Below are positions 21,949-33,599 of a stretch of 64,000 nucleotides of DNA, piece by piece. The DNA comes from Solanum dulcamara (Eukaryota > Streptophyta > Magnoliopsida > Solanales > Solanaceae). The position numbers were made by a program, and so were the translations under genes. Numbering within the stretch: position 1 is the stretch's first letter; every line of letters starts with the position of its first letter. A model generated the notes under the pieces. The model was not told the origin of the DNA and searched no databases. It saw only the letters and a program-made list of their open reading frames with translations. The stretch spans positions 49,919,097 through 49,983,096 of the forward strand of contig NC_077242.1 of the NCBI RefSeq assembly GCF_947179165.1, given 5' to 3'.

Positions 21949-24112
21949 TTTTTTTCTGATTTGTTATTAACAAAAGTGGGGATAAGAGATTGTATAGGCT
22001 CGCCAAAGCGAGAGAGAGAAAAAAGCACGCGATCTGGATCTAGTAAAGTGCATCAAGGAAGAGGAAGGTGAAGTGTTAATGGATGAGACCTCTATCGAGC
22101 AAAGATGGCAAACTTACTTCCACAGACTCCTAAATGAAAAATGAGTCAAAGACATTGTACTGGGTGATTTAGCGTACTCTCATAGTCTTTGAGACTTTGG
22201 GTACTGTAGGTGCTTTAAGATTGAGGAGGTTAGACATGTTGTTAACAGGATGAGGAGGGAGACAGCGACAGGGCCCGATGAGATTCGGTGGACTTTTGGA
22301 AGAGCACTGACAAGGGAGGTTTGGAGTAGTTGACTACGTTGTTTAATGCTATTTTAAAGACTACTAAGATGCCTGATGAATGGAGGTGGAGTACTATGGT
22401 TTCATTGTACAAGAACAAGAGTGATATCCAAAACTGTAATAATTACAGGAGTATCAAACTACTAAGCCACACTATGAAGATTTGTGAGAGAGGTGGAAAT
22501 GAGGGTGAGGAGAGGAGTGCCAATATCAGAGAACTAGTTCGGATTCATGTCGGAGCGGTCGAATACTGAAGCAATCTATCTTATGCGGAGACTGGTGGAG
22601 AAATTTAGAGAAAGAAAAAGGGATCTCCATATGATGTTCATTGACCTTGAAAATGCTTATGACAAAGTTTCGAGGAATGTACTCTGGAGGTGTCTGGAGG
22701 CTAAAGGTGTCCAGATGGTGTATATTAGGGCGATAAAGGACTTGTATGCTGGAGTCAAGACTCGAGTTAGAACGGTGGGAGGTGACTTAGAGCCTTTTCC
22801 TGTTGAGGTGGACTACATCAGGGATTAGTGCTGAGCCCTTTTCTTTTTTCCTTGGTGATAGATGAGCTGACACGGTCTATTCAGGAGGAGGTTCCATGGT
22901 ATATGTTATTTACGGACGATATAGTTTGATTGATGAGACTCGGGACAGAGTTAATGATAGGTTGGAGGTTTAGAGACAAATGCTGGAGTCCAAAGGGTTC
23001 AGATTGAGCAGGACCAAAACAGAATACTTGGAGTGCAAATTTAGTGTTGCGATGGATGAAGAGGGTAGGGAAGTGAGGCTTACCACCCAACCTATCCCTA
23101 AGACAAAAAGCTATAAATATCTTAGATCCATCATCTAAAGTAGTGAGGACATCGTTGATGATATCACGCACCACATTGGGCAGCATGATTGAAATGGAGG
23201 CTAGCTTGTGGAGTCCTGTGTGATAAGAAGGTATCGCCGAAACTTAAAGATAAGTTCTACAAAATGGTTGTTACACCAACATTGCTATATGGAGTGGAGT
23301 GCTGGCCAGTAAAGAACTCTCATGTTTAGAAGATGCAGGTTGCAGAGATGGATGTGTGGACACACTAGGAGTGATAAGATTAAGAATGAGGTTATTCGGG
23401 AGAAGGTGGGAGTGGTATCCGTGGTCGACAAGATGAGAGAAGCGAGACTGAGATAATTTGGGCATGTGCAGATGAGGGGTATCGATGCTGCGGGTTAAGA
23501 TGTGGCTAAAGTATCTCCGTTGGTAGCGTAGGCGATTGGATTTGGGGGTTATGCGGAGGGGTAGGGGTAGACCGAAAAAGTATTGGAGAGAGGTGATTAG
23601 ACAAGATATGGTGGTACTCCATATCACCGAGGACATGACCTTAGATAGAAAAGACTGGAGGTCGCGGATTAGGGTAGAAGGCTAGTAGGGATAGAATAAT
23701 GTCTTATCTTGTGTCAGTTTAGGGTGGTCGTAGGTCTAGGCGTGCCTTTATAGTTGTGTTTCTATTGCCTTTGATTATTGTAGTACTTTGCTATAGTTAT
23801 TGTTTTTGTCTTGTAAATTTTGCATTGCATTTTTTTATTTTTTTATTTCTATTTTTTCTTTTTATTTATTTATTTTATTTTATTCTTCTTTCTTTCTTTC
23901 TTTATGCTGTATATATTATTTTTTTTCTCTCGTACTTGGAACTGTGACTTTTGAGTCGATGGTATTTTGAAAACAACCTCTCTATCTCAATGAGGTAGTG
24001 ATAAGGTCTGCGTACATCCTCCCCTCCCCAAACTCCACTTGTGGAATTTCACTGGGTATATTGTTGTTGTTGTTAAAAGTGGACTCCAACCTAAATTTGA
24101 TTTTAAAAGAGG
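21949..24112 (+). mobile_element. RTE-type LINE inserted into the copia relic
   Basis: A 5'-truncated non-LTR retrotransposon ending in (TTG)n at 24061-24074. It is flanked by TTATATAGAGAA (21937-21948) and TTATATGGAGAA (24113-24124), 11 of 12 bases identical, as expected for a target-site duplication. The copia reading frame continues across the two flanks. The 35 bp between the TTG tail and the right duplication are unexplained, so the right end may be 24074 with extra bases. Confidence 0.8.
22020..23690 (+). pseudogene. LINE reverse transcriptase, degenerate
   Basis: Recognisable in three frames. 22330-22480 has M-P-D-E-W-R-W-S-T-M, then N-K-S-D-I-Q-N-C-N-N-Y-R-S-I-K-L-L-S-H-T. 22547-22828 has R-D-L-H-M-M-F-I-D-L-E-N-A-Y-D-K-V (palm motif A), then V-R-T-V-G-G-D. 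Downstream, a stretch near 22910-22930 corresponds to the F-A-D-D box, here F-T-D-D-I. C-terminal sequences follow to about 23690 (R-R-G-R-G-R-P-K-K near 23560). The endonuclease domain is missing by 5' truncation. Multiple frameshifts make it inactive. Confidence 0.9.
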
Positions 24113-25080
24113 TTATATGGAGAAATATTATTCTATAGTAGATACAATCACTCTCACGTATCTTATAAATCTAGAAGTTCATGAAAAATATACTAAGCAA
24201 TTGACAAATATTGTCACAACTTATTTATATGGCTCACTGGACAATGCCATAAATTTCTGAAGGATTCAAAATCTCGAAGCATATAAAACTGTCTAAAACT
24301 TATACAATAAAATTTTGAAAAACCTTATGCATATTGAAATAATTATGACGCATCTGGTATAATCCCCTTCGCAAATACCAATGGAAAGAAGAATACAAAA
24401 ATGACCCAATTTGTTGTTGTATCTTTGTGAAAAGTTCTTCATTTGAATTTATCACAATAGTTGTATATTGATGACTTGAATATTATTGAAGCTCCTAAAG
24501 AGCTTTCACAACGAGTAGCATATTTTTAAAAAAATGAATTTCAACTAAAAGATCTTGAAAAGATAAAATTTTATCTTGGAATTCAAATTAAGTATTTTAC
24601 AAATGCAATATTTATCCAATAATTAACATATATTAAAAATATTTTAAGGAGATTTTACATTAGTAAAATACATCCTTTGAAGCCCACAATGATTGTGAGA
24701 TCACTTGATATTACTAAATAAAGTTTCCATCTTATGAAATGATGAAGATCTTGTTGGTCTCGAATTATCAAACCTTAGTGCAATTAAGACATTAATATAT
24801 CTTGTCAATAATGTTTGACTAGATATAATTTTCTCTATAAGCTTATCAATAGGATTTAGTTCATTTCCAATAACAAGACGCTAATAATATAAAACATATA
24901 TTGAGATATCTCTGCAAAATCATTGATATAAGGCTATTTTATTCAAATGAATCCAACTCACAATTGGTTAGTTATGCAGTTGAGAGATATTAATCTGAGG
25001 TCGACTTCGGACATGTTGTTTATTAACATATGGAGGTACAGTCATATCATGGCATATTTTTATGATTCAAACTATTGTGA
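24113..25080 (+). pseudogene. Ty1/copia pol relic, 3' part of RT and RNase H
   Basis: Continues the copia domain with S-I-V-D-T-I-T-L-T-Y-L-I, then Y-L-Y-G-S-L-D-N. Next comes Y-I-D-D-L-N-I-I at about 24455-24480 (the Y-V-D-D catalytic box of copia RT), then L-K-D-L-E-K-I-K-F-Y-L-G-I-Q. The RNase H side S-Q-L-V-S-Y-A-V-E-R-Y follows near 24960. It is full of stops. The left copia part lies before the LINE insertion. The right end is cut by gypsy LTR sequence at about 25080. Confidence 0.85.
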
Positions 25081-25081
25081 T

Positions 25082-25610
25082 TGATACCCACACTAACTCC
25101 CGATGGGTGAACCATATCTTACCAACTAAACATGCTATAACTAAATCTTTAATCATTATTTAAAAGTATTAAAACAAGAAATAAGAGTATCAAACATATT
25201 AAATAGGTAGTGTAGAAGTTTAAACTATTACATCCTCAAAATTCAGAAGTCATCATACAAGGCTCTAACTAAAATATCTAAGAATAATCATAAACCTAGA
25301 TAAATAAATAATAATATCCGAAAATCATAGACGTCGGTCATCAAAAGATCCGTGGCAGCCTAAATAACAGTAGCTCATCCTTAGATCGAAGTATTGTAGT
25401 CATGCTAAATTTGAGGTTGTGTGGAAGATTGTAGATAATAATCTACACTCAAAATAAAGTGCAGGAGTAGCATCAGTACAAACACTATATACTGGTTAAC
25501 ATCATAGGCTGACTAAGATTAGTAACAAGTATATCAAGACAAAACATAAAACAAGTAGATAAGTACAACTTCACATAGTAAATTATCACAAATCGATTTC
25601 TCGAGCCATG
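25082..25610 (-). mobile_element. Fragment of a gypsy LTR
   Basis: The sequence begins TGATACCCACACTAACTCCC directly after the copia relic. It shows the order of motifs typical of minus-strand gypsy LTR ends, including a GTGCAGGAGTAGCATCAGTA word. A second similar run starts at about 25611, so this looks like a truncated LTR abutting another. The boundary is approximate. Confidence 0.45.
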
Positions 25611-28600
25611 ATGACACCTACTATAACCTGCTAGTAGATAAGCCGACCCATAATCCGAAACTGCAAGTAATGGGTTTAAGGACAGAAACTATACAAAAGT
25701 AAGCAATTCAGAAGGATAACAAAAGAACAAGCGGAAACAAGCCAAAACCACATATGCAAATGAAAGGATCCCTCCCAGAACCTGAATGTCACAAGTACAA
25801 AACTACTACCAAACGGATAAAAATCCCAAAAGTGGACCACAAAAATAAAGACTTGTCTCAAAAGCAAAAGACTAGTCGACTATATACAGAAAGAGACAGG
25901 TATATCTAGGACGTCATGTGCTCACCCTCGTCTGCGAAGTCAAATTTCTAGAGGCTTGAATCAGTGCTGGTAATTGGTTCTCGGACCTGCATCACGAAAA
26001 CAAATGCAGAATATAGTATGAATACCAAAACAACGGGTACTTAGTAAGCACCATAGGCCGACTGAACTTGAAAAGTAAAAGCAGTATGAAAAGTAAGAAT
26101 AACACAAATAACAAGTCAAAGAGTGAAATTCTAAGTAGTAATGCATACAACTGTATAAAAAGAACCGAAGTAAAGTAACTATAAGTTAACTACACCCAAT
26201 TGTACCCTATATGCCAGAAGGTACACTCGTGTGCAAGTTCAAGTAAAAACCCGAGTAGACCCCCATAAGCTTGACAGGTACACAAAATAGCTAAATCTAC
26301 TAGTTACAAGTAACGGTGAGTCTAGAGCTGGAGAACCGTAGCTCAAACCTAGAACTGTAGATAGCATCCAAGTAACTAATAATAGCTGCCCAATAAAGAA
26401 GTACAAAGTTCGGACCTCGAACCGTGGATAAATCTCAAAGTAGCCAACAATAGTCTCTAAGTAACCAATAATGGCAGCCCAACTAAGAAATATAAAGTTC
26501 GGACCTCGAACAACGGATGATTATCAAAGCGGCAATAGACCGTAGCCAAAGTGTAACAACTCCGTAGATAAATGATCCCATATCAACTTGTTATCACAGA
26601 ACTACCGTGGGGCGACGTCTATTCTCATATAATCCTCAAAACACTCCAAGCTTAAACCACAGCCTATCCCAAGTTGCCAAGCAAAGCCCAAAATCTCAAA
26701 TCGTCAATGTATGGGACATAGGAAGAGGGAGAATGGGTAGAAGGTCGTCAACACTGAGGCAATGCCTAATTTAAGGCCTCTACTATCAGAACCTAGTCTA
26801 CTATGCCAGTCTACATGCAGCTAAGCCATCTTAGTTAACGTTGGAGTAAGAAATAAGGCCTAAAGACTCCAAATATCATAGGTCTATGACAAGCACTAGT
26901 CTAAGCCTAGACTAAGGCCAAATATGGTGAACAACAACTAGTAAATGGATATCAAACACACCACAAGGTCAATGATGGCAAAACAAGTACAACATGCTTA
27001 CAAGTTCTCGAATTATCCAAAATGAGCCTAAAACATGGTGTAACACCCCCCAAAAATGTTGTATATGATGTTTCAATTCTCGATGAAAATGATATAGCTT
27101 CTGTATTTTGGGCATAACTTTTCATAGGATGGTCCAAATTAGGTGATTCAAATTTCTGAATAACCCTAACATCATTACCTACAACTTTTGTGATATTTTA
27201 AGTTTCGGGGGTTAAGTAGATCAAATAAATTAATTATTGCAAGACATGGTGTTGTGACAAAATGTAGTGTTTGTAGAAGAAAAATCATATTTCACTGTAG
27301 GATGCTCCAAATCGGTTGATTCTTGAACGACATGAAAGTAGACTTCTAGAGCAACAATTCATAAGAAGACACCAAATCCTAATGAGGAAGTTATCTTGTT
27401 CAAACGCCGCTCCGAAAAAGAGTATTCTGTTAAAAGAAAGTTCATCTCAACAACCATGGAAAGATCTAGATCCATTTGACATCACCCATGACATCAATAG
27501 TCCGTCATTTGATATTACCAATGACATCACAATCTTCCATTAAACTTTCAAATTTTTCTTTATAATTATTTTAATTATTGTTAGGTCCCTCCTTCACACC
27601 TATAAATACTCACCTTATTTCATCATTTTGTTCATCAAGCTTTCTCAAGCAACTCTTCTCTCTATACACTCCTTTACTCATTCTCAAAATATAGTTTTAG
27701 TTCTTAGTAGTGTATAAATACTATTCTGGTGATTCATATACTCCGGATAGTACACAAAACGCTCCGGCGAGGAAAAAAGGCTAGGATTCAAGAGTGTTTA
27801 TTAAGTCCTTCGATTCTGAGTAACACTTCGGATTCCAGGTATGTAAGACTTCAATGAGAGTATTCCTTCCACTCTCATGCCTAAAGTATTTTGATTACAT
27901 GAAAAATTATATTTATTTTCTTTAAGTTTTACTCTAAGGTATGTGAGTATTGATTTATGGATCCTTTCATTCATGAAATCCAAATGAATTATCAAAGTCT
28001 TATATTTAATTCAAATATAAAAATTTATAGATTTTCATATCATGATTTCAAATGCATAAATTATTAAGTAGTTGAAGTTTAATTACCTATCTTATATTAG
28101 TGTATATAAGACTTCAATGAGAGTATTCCTTCCACTCTCATGCCTAAAGTATTTTGATTATATGATAAATTATATTTATTTTCTTTAAGCTTTACTCTAA
28201 GTTATGTGGGTGTTTATCCATGGTTTCTTCCACCCATGTAGTTCAAAAAATCTTTCAATTAAATTTCTTGATTTCAAGTAATATTTTCTTATGGGTAATT
28301 CTTATTTTTACTTAATAGCATGAATCATGGTTAAACTAATGATTATTGGTCTATTTTGATGCAACATGATTTCATACGTATGAATTGATGATTTGCAAGT
28401 AGTTTCTTTATTTATCTCTTTAAAGGTTCTTGAAATTCATGGTGGTTGTTTAAAGCATAATTTTTAATTAATGGATTTCAAAGTATTTATGCATATTTGT
28501 TTACATACATGTTTGCAAGTTGAAGTGATTTGAACCTACCTAGTTTTACTATGTTTTCAATGAAGTTTGACTTAAAAGTTTTGACTCCAAATAAATGTTT

Positions 28601-31215
28601 ATGAAAGCAATATCTATGATAAAAAAAGGAGTCTTATAAAATAAAAGAATGATGAAATGCTATGAATGATGGATTCTTTATGCTATAAGGATAATTCTTG
28701 CATATTTGAATCACCAAATGTTTTAATGAGCTATTCTACCGAATATGATGTTTTGAATTCTCAAGCTATATGCTATGACTATTTTGAAGTATTAAACAAT
28801 TTCGTGGGATTGACTTAGCACCGAATGGGTCATTGAGGTGAGATTCGGTAAGGGAATCCTAGTAGCAACTCTTTGTCTCATTAACTATGTGCCAACATAG
28901 GAGCCCTTGTAGGCTTAGGCTAATGGATCCATAAAAGCCATTAAAGTTAAAGTTAAAGAAATGAATGAAGTTGGCGGAGTTCTACCCGGCAATCAATCTC
29001 TCCGGCCAACGTAGGGGGTTATGTTGGATTCTATGTAATAGCTCGCATGGTCTTAAATGTCGATTATGGTCATTTTCCCACAAAATGAATGTTTTAAAGG
29101 ATATCTATATGATTGATTATGCATGCATTGTATTATGTTTCATATTACATAAATGTTTTAATGTTTCCTCAATGTTCATGCATGCTTACATACTTAGTAC
29201 ATTCAAAGTACTAACACATACTCTTTTGCCTATATGATATCACCATGTAGGGATCGGTTTTGTTCCTCATTCTCCTCCACGTGGCTAGTTGAGATTTCGT
29301 GTGAAGACTACTTTTGGGGAGTTTCCATGTTCCGGGAACAATACTCCTTTATCTTTCTAGCTTATGATATGTTGAGATCTTTAGACACTTACTATGACAT
29401 TTATTTCTATTATAATAGAGGGTGAGCTAGAGACTTGTCTTAGCCCCGTTAAATCTAAAAGTTAGAGGAAATTGTCGGACATATGTAAGTTGAAGATTTA
29501 CTATTATGATTTCTATTTATTTATTTATTATCATTACCTATGAAAGGCTAAAAGAATGCTAAGAGGCTTGTTTGAGGAACTTTCGGGTTCCTCACTCGGC
29601 ATGTCACGTGTAGGCCCTAGGCTTGGGTCGTGACACATGATTTCTAAACAACTAAGCATGGTCAAGAGCCTAGCCAATCCATATTCCAACTAATCAACTT
29701 GATTTCACATATTCAAGCTTAATCTAAGGAGAAGGAAGTTGTAGCCTATCTTTAAACTGATCGCGCGTGCTCCAAATCAAGTCTCTAGAGCTTTTTCCTT
29801 TTGTACGACCTTTAAACATTGCCATCTATCAAAAACAGGACCTCAACGTTAATACGATCATTTAGACAATAATATCATGTAAATAGAAATGGACAAATTT
29901 CAAGGTCTAAAATAGAAATATGGAACTCACACCAGAAATTTCAAAATTGACTCCATAAAGAGGTCAGCTCCCCGAACTTGTATCCCAAAATGAAATACAC
30001 TTCAGGGCTCAGAACAACCTCGATGAGAAACATGCAAAAATTCACCATTAAAGCTTGAGAAAAGGGATACGACAACAGTTAAAACTCGAAATTTACCTCA
30101 TTTGAAAGGTCCTTGGAACTCCGCGATTGATCACCCACATAGCCACGAACTTTTTGTATGCGACTTTGAATCATCCAACTTAGAGCTAAAATGAAAGATT
30201 TATCGTAATTTGGAGATATGGAGTTTGAGTTGGTCGCATCTGGTCTTTAAATAAAAGACTAGACAAAATTTTCCTTATGCGAGCGCAACCAAAATGGCCT
30301 TCGAATGTAGAGCAGGGGAGATAGACCTCCCTAAATGCGGCACTTGGCCTGCGAATACGGAGACGAAGGGGGAAGACCTCTACGGATGTGAGATTGGTTT
30401 CCCGACGCAGAAGGCAAGTCCATTAGCCTCCGCAAACACAGCCCAAAACCCACAAATGTGAAGGGCATTTTATGCCTGTAAAATAGTGCGTTCAAGGATT
30501 TCTCTCTCACCATCAAACACCAACTCACTAGATGTTGCTGCAACATCAGATTTTGGGAATTCTAAATTCTCCGACGGGGTGCTCAAAATTATTTGAGGAC
30601 TCCATGTGCGCAAATGAAATATGATACCCGCCAAATTCGACATTTAGGACTCAACCACACAATTGAAATTTCCATCTGGAGTCATCTCTATAAAAAATGG
30701 GTCCTACACCCAAGTGTCATTTTTAGCCAATTTTAGGAGGGGCCTCAGGATTAGACTGGAAGCCTCGAGAAGCACACAAAAGGTTATTCTAGACAAAACT
30801 TTACATTCCGGAGCTAGCCGCGCTGACAGAATTTCATCCAAGCACATTTTTCAAGAATCTTGACCAAGGCTAAACTTAGGTCAAAGCTTAAAGGCTAAAA
30901 TACCTAATGGTTCAAACTCGCACCGAAAGCCTCAGGACTAGATTCGACCATGCCACTAGCCTAAAATTATCATTCTAGAGCTGATGGAACCGTTATAATT
31001 CCATTGTGGGGCTATTTACCTGACATTTTAACTGAAGTTAACTATTCAAGTTTCAAAAGCTCCAACACTAGAAAACGGGCATAAAACCCAAATGATTGAC
31101 TAGGCGATCGAACAATCAGTGCCACCAAGTCATAAATGACTTGGGGTCGTTATAGGAACTCTCTAAATGAAAAAAGAAAGGAATTTACATACAAATGACC
31201 TAGAGGGTCATTACA
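25611..31215 (-). mobile_element. 3' LTR of chromovirus A, interrupted by a solo LTR
   Basis: The right edge ...GGGTCATTACA (31215) matches the LTR edge at 4475. Blocks at 26755-26920, 29640-29900 and 30540-31215 match 2728-2890, 3000-3260 and 3840-4475 in order. The coding remnant on its right (31216-32031, minus strand) fits a 3' LTR. Without the 2.6-kb solo LTR inside it is about 3 kb. It has a local duplication around 26389 and 26479 (AAAGTTCGGACCTCGAAC). The left edge is uncertain. Confidence 0.65.
27039..29635 (+). mobile_element. Solo LTR (opposite orientation) inside chromovirus A LTR
   Basis: Begins TGTAACACC and ends GGTCGTGACA. The flanks are CATGG (27034-27038) and CATGA (29636-29640), so 4 of 5 target bases agree. 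Removing it restores continuity with the related LTR near 3000-3025. It has a CTATAAATAC box near 27600. It contains a direct duplication of about 100 bp starting TAAGACTTCAATGAGAGTAT at 27844 and 28106. Its 3' third matches, in reverse, the LTR at 58228-60354, including the GATTCGGTAAGGGAATCCTAG block. No internal coding sequence accompanies it, hence solo. Confidence 0.75.
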
Positions 31216-32031
31216 ACATCCACTACTAAAAGGACTTTCGTCCACGAAAGTAAGAGTCAAGAAGCTCTTAAAGGCTCAAATAAGACGGGGAACTGCTCCT
31301 GCATCTCTTGCTTGGTCTCCCAAGTAACCTCCTTGACTGAATGATGCCTCCAATGGACCTTAACCACAGGAATGGCTCTAGATCACAATCGCCTCGCATC
31401 TATGACTAGAATGACAACTGGCTTCTCCACAAAGGTCAAACGATCATCCAACTCGGCTGAATCTTACCAAAGCACATGAGACTCATCGGGAATATACTAG
31501 TGCAGGATCGAAACATGAAAAATTGAATGGATAGTCAAAAATGTTAGAGGTAGGGCAAACTCATAAGTGACATGTCTGACTATCTTCAAACTCTCCAAAG
31601 GCCATATACCTCGGGCTAAGCTTGGCCCACCTCCCAAATCTCATTACGCCCTTCATGGGTGATACTCGGAGGAATACTCTGTCACCAACTGCAAACCTCA
31701 ATGGATGACATCTATGATCAACATAACTCTGGTGTCTACTTTAAGCTGTCCTAGGCCTATCCTGGATCACCTTTACATGATCTAAGGCCTCCTAAAGCAA
31801 GTCTGTACTGTGCGACCTAGGATTCATAGATTCAAATCAACAAACCAGAGAGAGACATCGCCTATTATATAAGGCCTCAAACGGAGCCATCTAAATACTA
31901 GAGTGGTAGCTATTGTTGTATACAAACTCCGCTAAAGGCAAAAAATGATCTCACTAGCCCCCAAAGTCCAAAACATTGGCTTGCAACATATCCTCAAGAA
32001 CCTGAATAGTGCACTCTGACTGGACATCAAT
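31216..32031 (-). pseudogene. Chromovirus A integrase C-terminus and chromodomain region, broken
   Basis: The minus strand reads D-G-Q-S-E at the left-hand end of the domain, then L-P-L-A-E-F-V-Y-N-N-S-Y-H-S-S-I and M-A-P-F-E-A-L-Y. Next come G-D-R-V-F-L-R-V-S-P-M-K-G-V-M-R-F-G and L-S-P-R-Y. This is the end of integrase and the GPY/F region of plant chromoviruses. Stops are frequent. The chromodomain part near the LTR is too decayed to define. The upstream portion is cut off at 32031 by the LTR of element B. Confidence 0.85.
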
Positions 32032-33599
32032 TGTGACACTCCGAGTCTACACCTTAGGTGTGGCCGACACTCAAAAACCATTTTTGGTTCCCAAGAGATC
32101 CCTTGGCCTGGCTAACTACTTAGTGGAAGACTTAGCTCATAGAAATATAACTTAGATGGGCATAAACAAAAGTATAGATTTAACTTCTCAAAATAAGTCT
32201 CAATACTCAAATATATATATATGTAAAAGAAGTTTTAAGCATAATCTCTGTAAACTCAATGAATATCTAAACTCTATTTGTGTCTAGTCTATAAATCTTT
32301 TAAAACTGACTCTAGATAGGTAGTGGGACAGACCCACAACTACCTCAAAGGACTAATAAGAAATGACTGAAATAAATGACAAAAGCTCATTCGAAGACAA
32401 AGAGGTCTCACCAAAGCTGAAAGGAGCTGATCTTCAATGATGCGCCTGTTGAGGATCTCTATCACCTGTATTTTCATCATAAAATGATGTAGAACCAAAT
32501 GACATTGGTACATGTAATATATGGTATGTAAAATAGCTTAAAGGAAACATGCTCGAATAATATTCAAATAACTCAACTCAATAAAGCATGCAATATATGA
32601 ATAAGACAATGTTATACAAATGTAAATAAATAATACAACTCAGTATAAAATAATATTTTACTTTTTGAACAGTATCTATCACTAGAGCATCGTGATGATA
32701 CAATGAACTATTGTCATTGCCACATCCGTTCAATACCTTGCAAGGGTAAGATATGCATCACATCTCATAGATTCAATAAAAGTCCATATCAGGAATTGAA
32801 GTGAGCAGTCGTCCGAACCAACATTATGATCCTATCGTACGATGGCTGTATGGTTTATGAGGTTTGAGTCATTTAGACTCTTACGCTCAATACTATTCCC
32901 AAAATATATATTATGCTCATGAACTCAAGTGAGTGTAAGTACTCAAAATATTATCTCATTAATCTCATTGGACTGCTCCCAATTTAGCTCAATTCCTCTT
33001 AACTTATGACTTCTCCTTAAAATAGTTTTACTCCTCAAATCAATGAATGCATAAAGTATGTCTTTAAATTATCAACTCAGTCTCAAGATAATTATTTAAA
33101 TGCATTAGTACTCCAACTCATTTTGATTCAATAATGATCATGCTCAAAATTAGTGAATGGAAGACTCCTCAAACTCTAACTCATGCTCAAACTCTTTCTC
33201 AATTAAAAGATGAAGTATATCATTCTTTTATCTCAAAATAATGCATAAGGTAAGCAATATAGAAATTCTCAACTATGGTTCATGTGAATATAAACATGAA
33301 CGACCAATTCAAGGACTTCAAACTCATAGGAATAATCTCAATATCAATGAATATACAAGAACTCAATAAAAGATTTACATAATCAACTCAAAAACTCAAT
33401 ATACGAGGATTGAAACTCAAACTCAAACTCAAAATTGACTGAACGAAGATGTAAGCACGGGGAAGAACACAGTCCACTGTTTTGATTAGCCTTAAATACC
33501 TGAAAGATAAATGATCTAAGCAAAATTCGAAGAACTTAGTAGAAACTCTTGAACCCTAGCTTTTCTCCTCTCCAATCCTTGATCTAAAATTATCAATAT
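32032..33599 (-). mobile_element. Chromovirus B 3' LTR, left part
   Basis: Starts TGTGACACTCCGAGTCTACACC, an LTR terminus that cuts the pol of element A. It continues about 1,570 bp and stops at the Helitron end. Its right part resumes at 54926-55579. The two pieces together are about 2.2 kb, close to the 2.13-kb LTR of element C. The break falls at the equivalent distance from the end. Confidence 0.65.

Noticed and set aside
23756..23947. Short hydrophobic membrane-like forward frame
   Set aside because: It is the T-rich LINE 3' UTR, after the end of the reverse transcriptase remnant.
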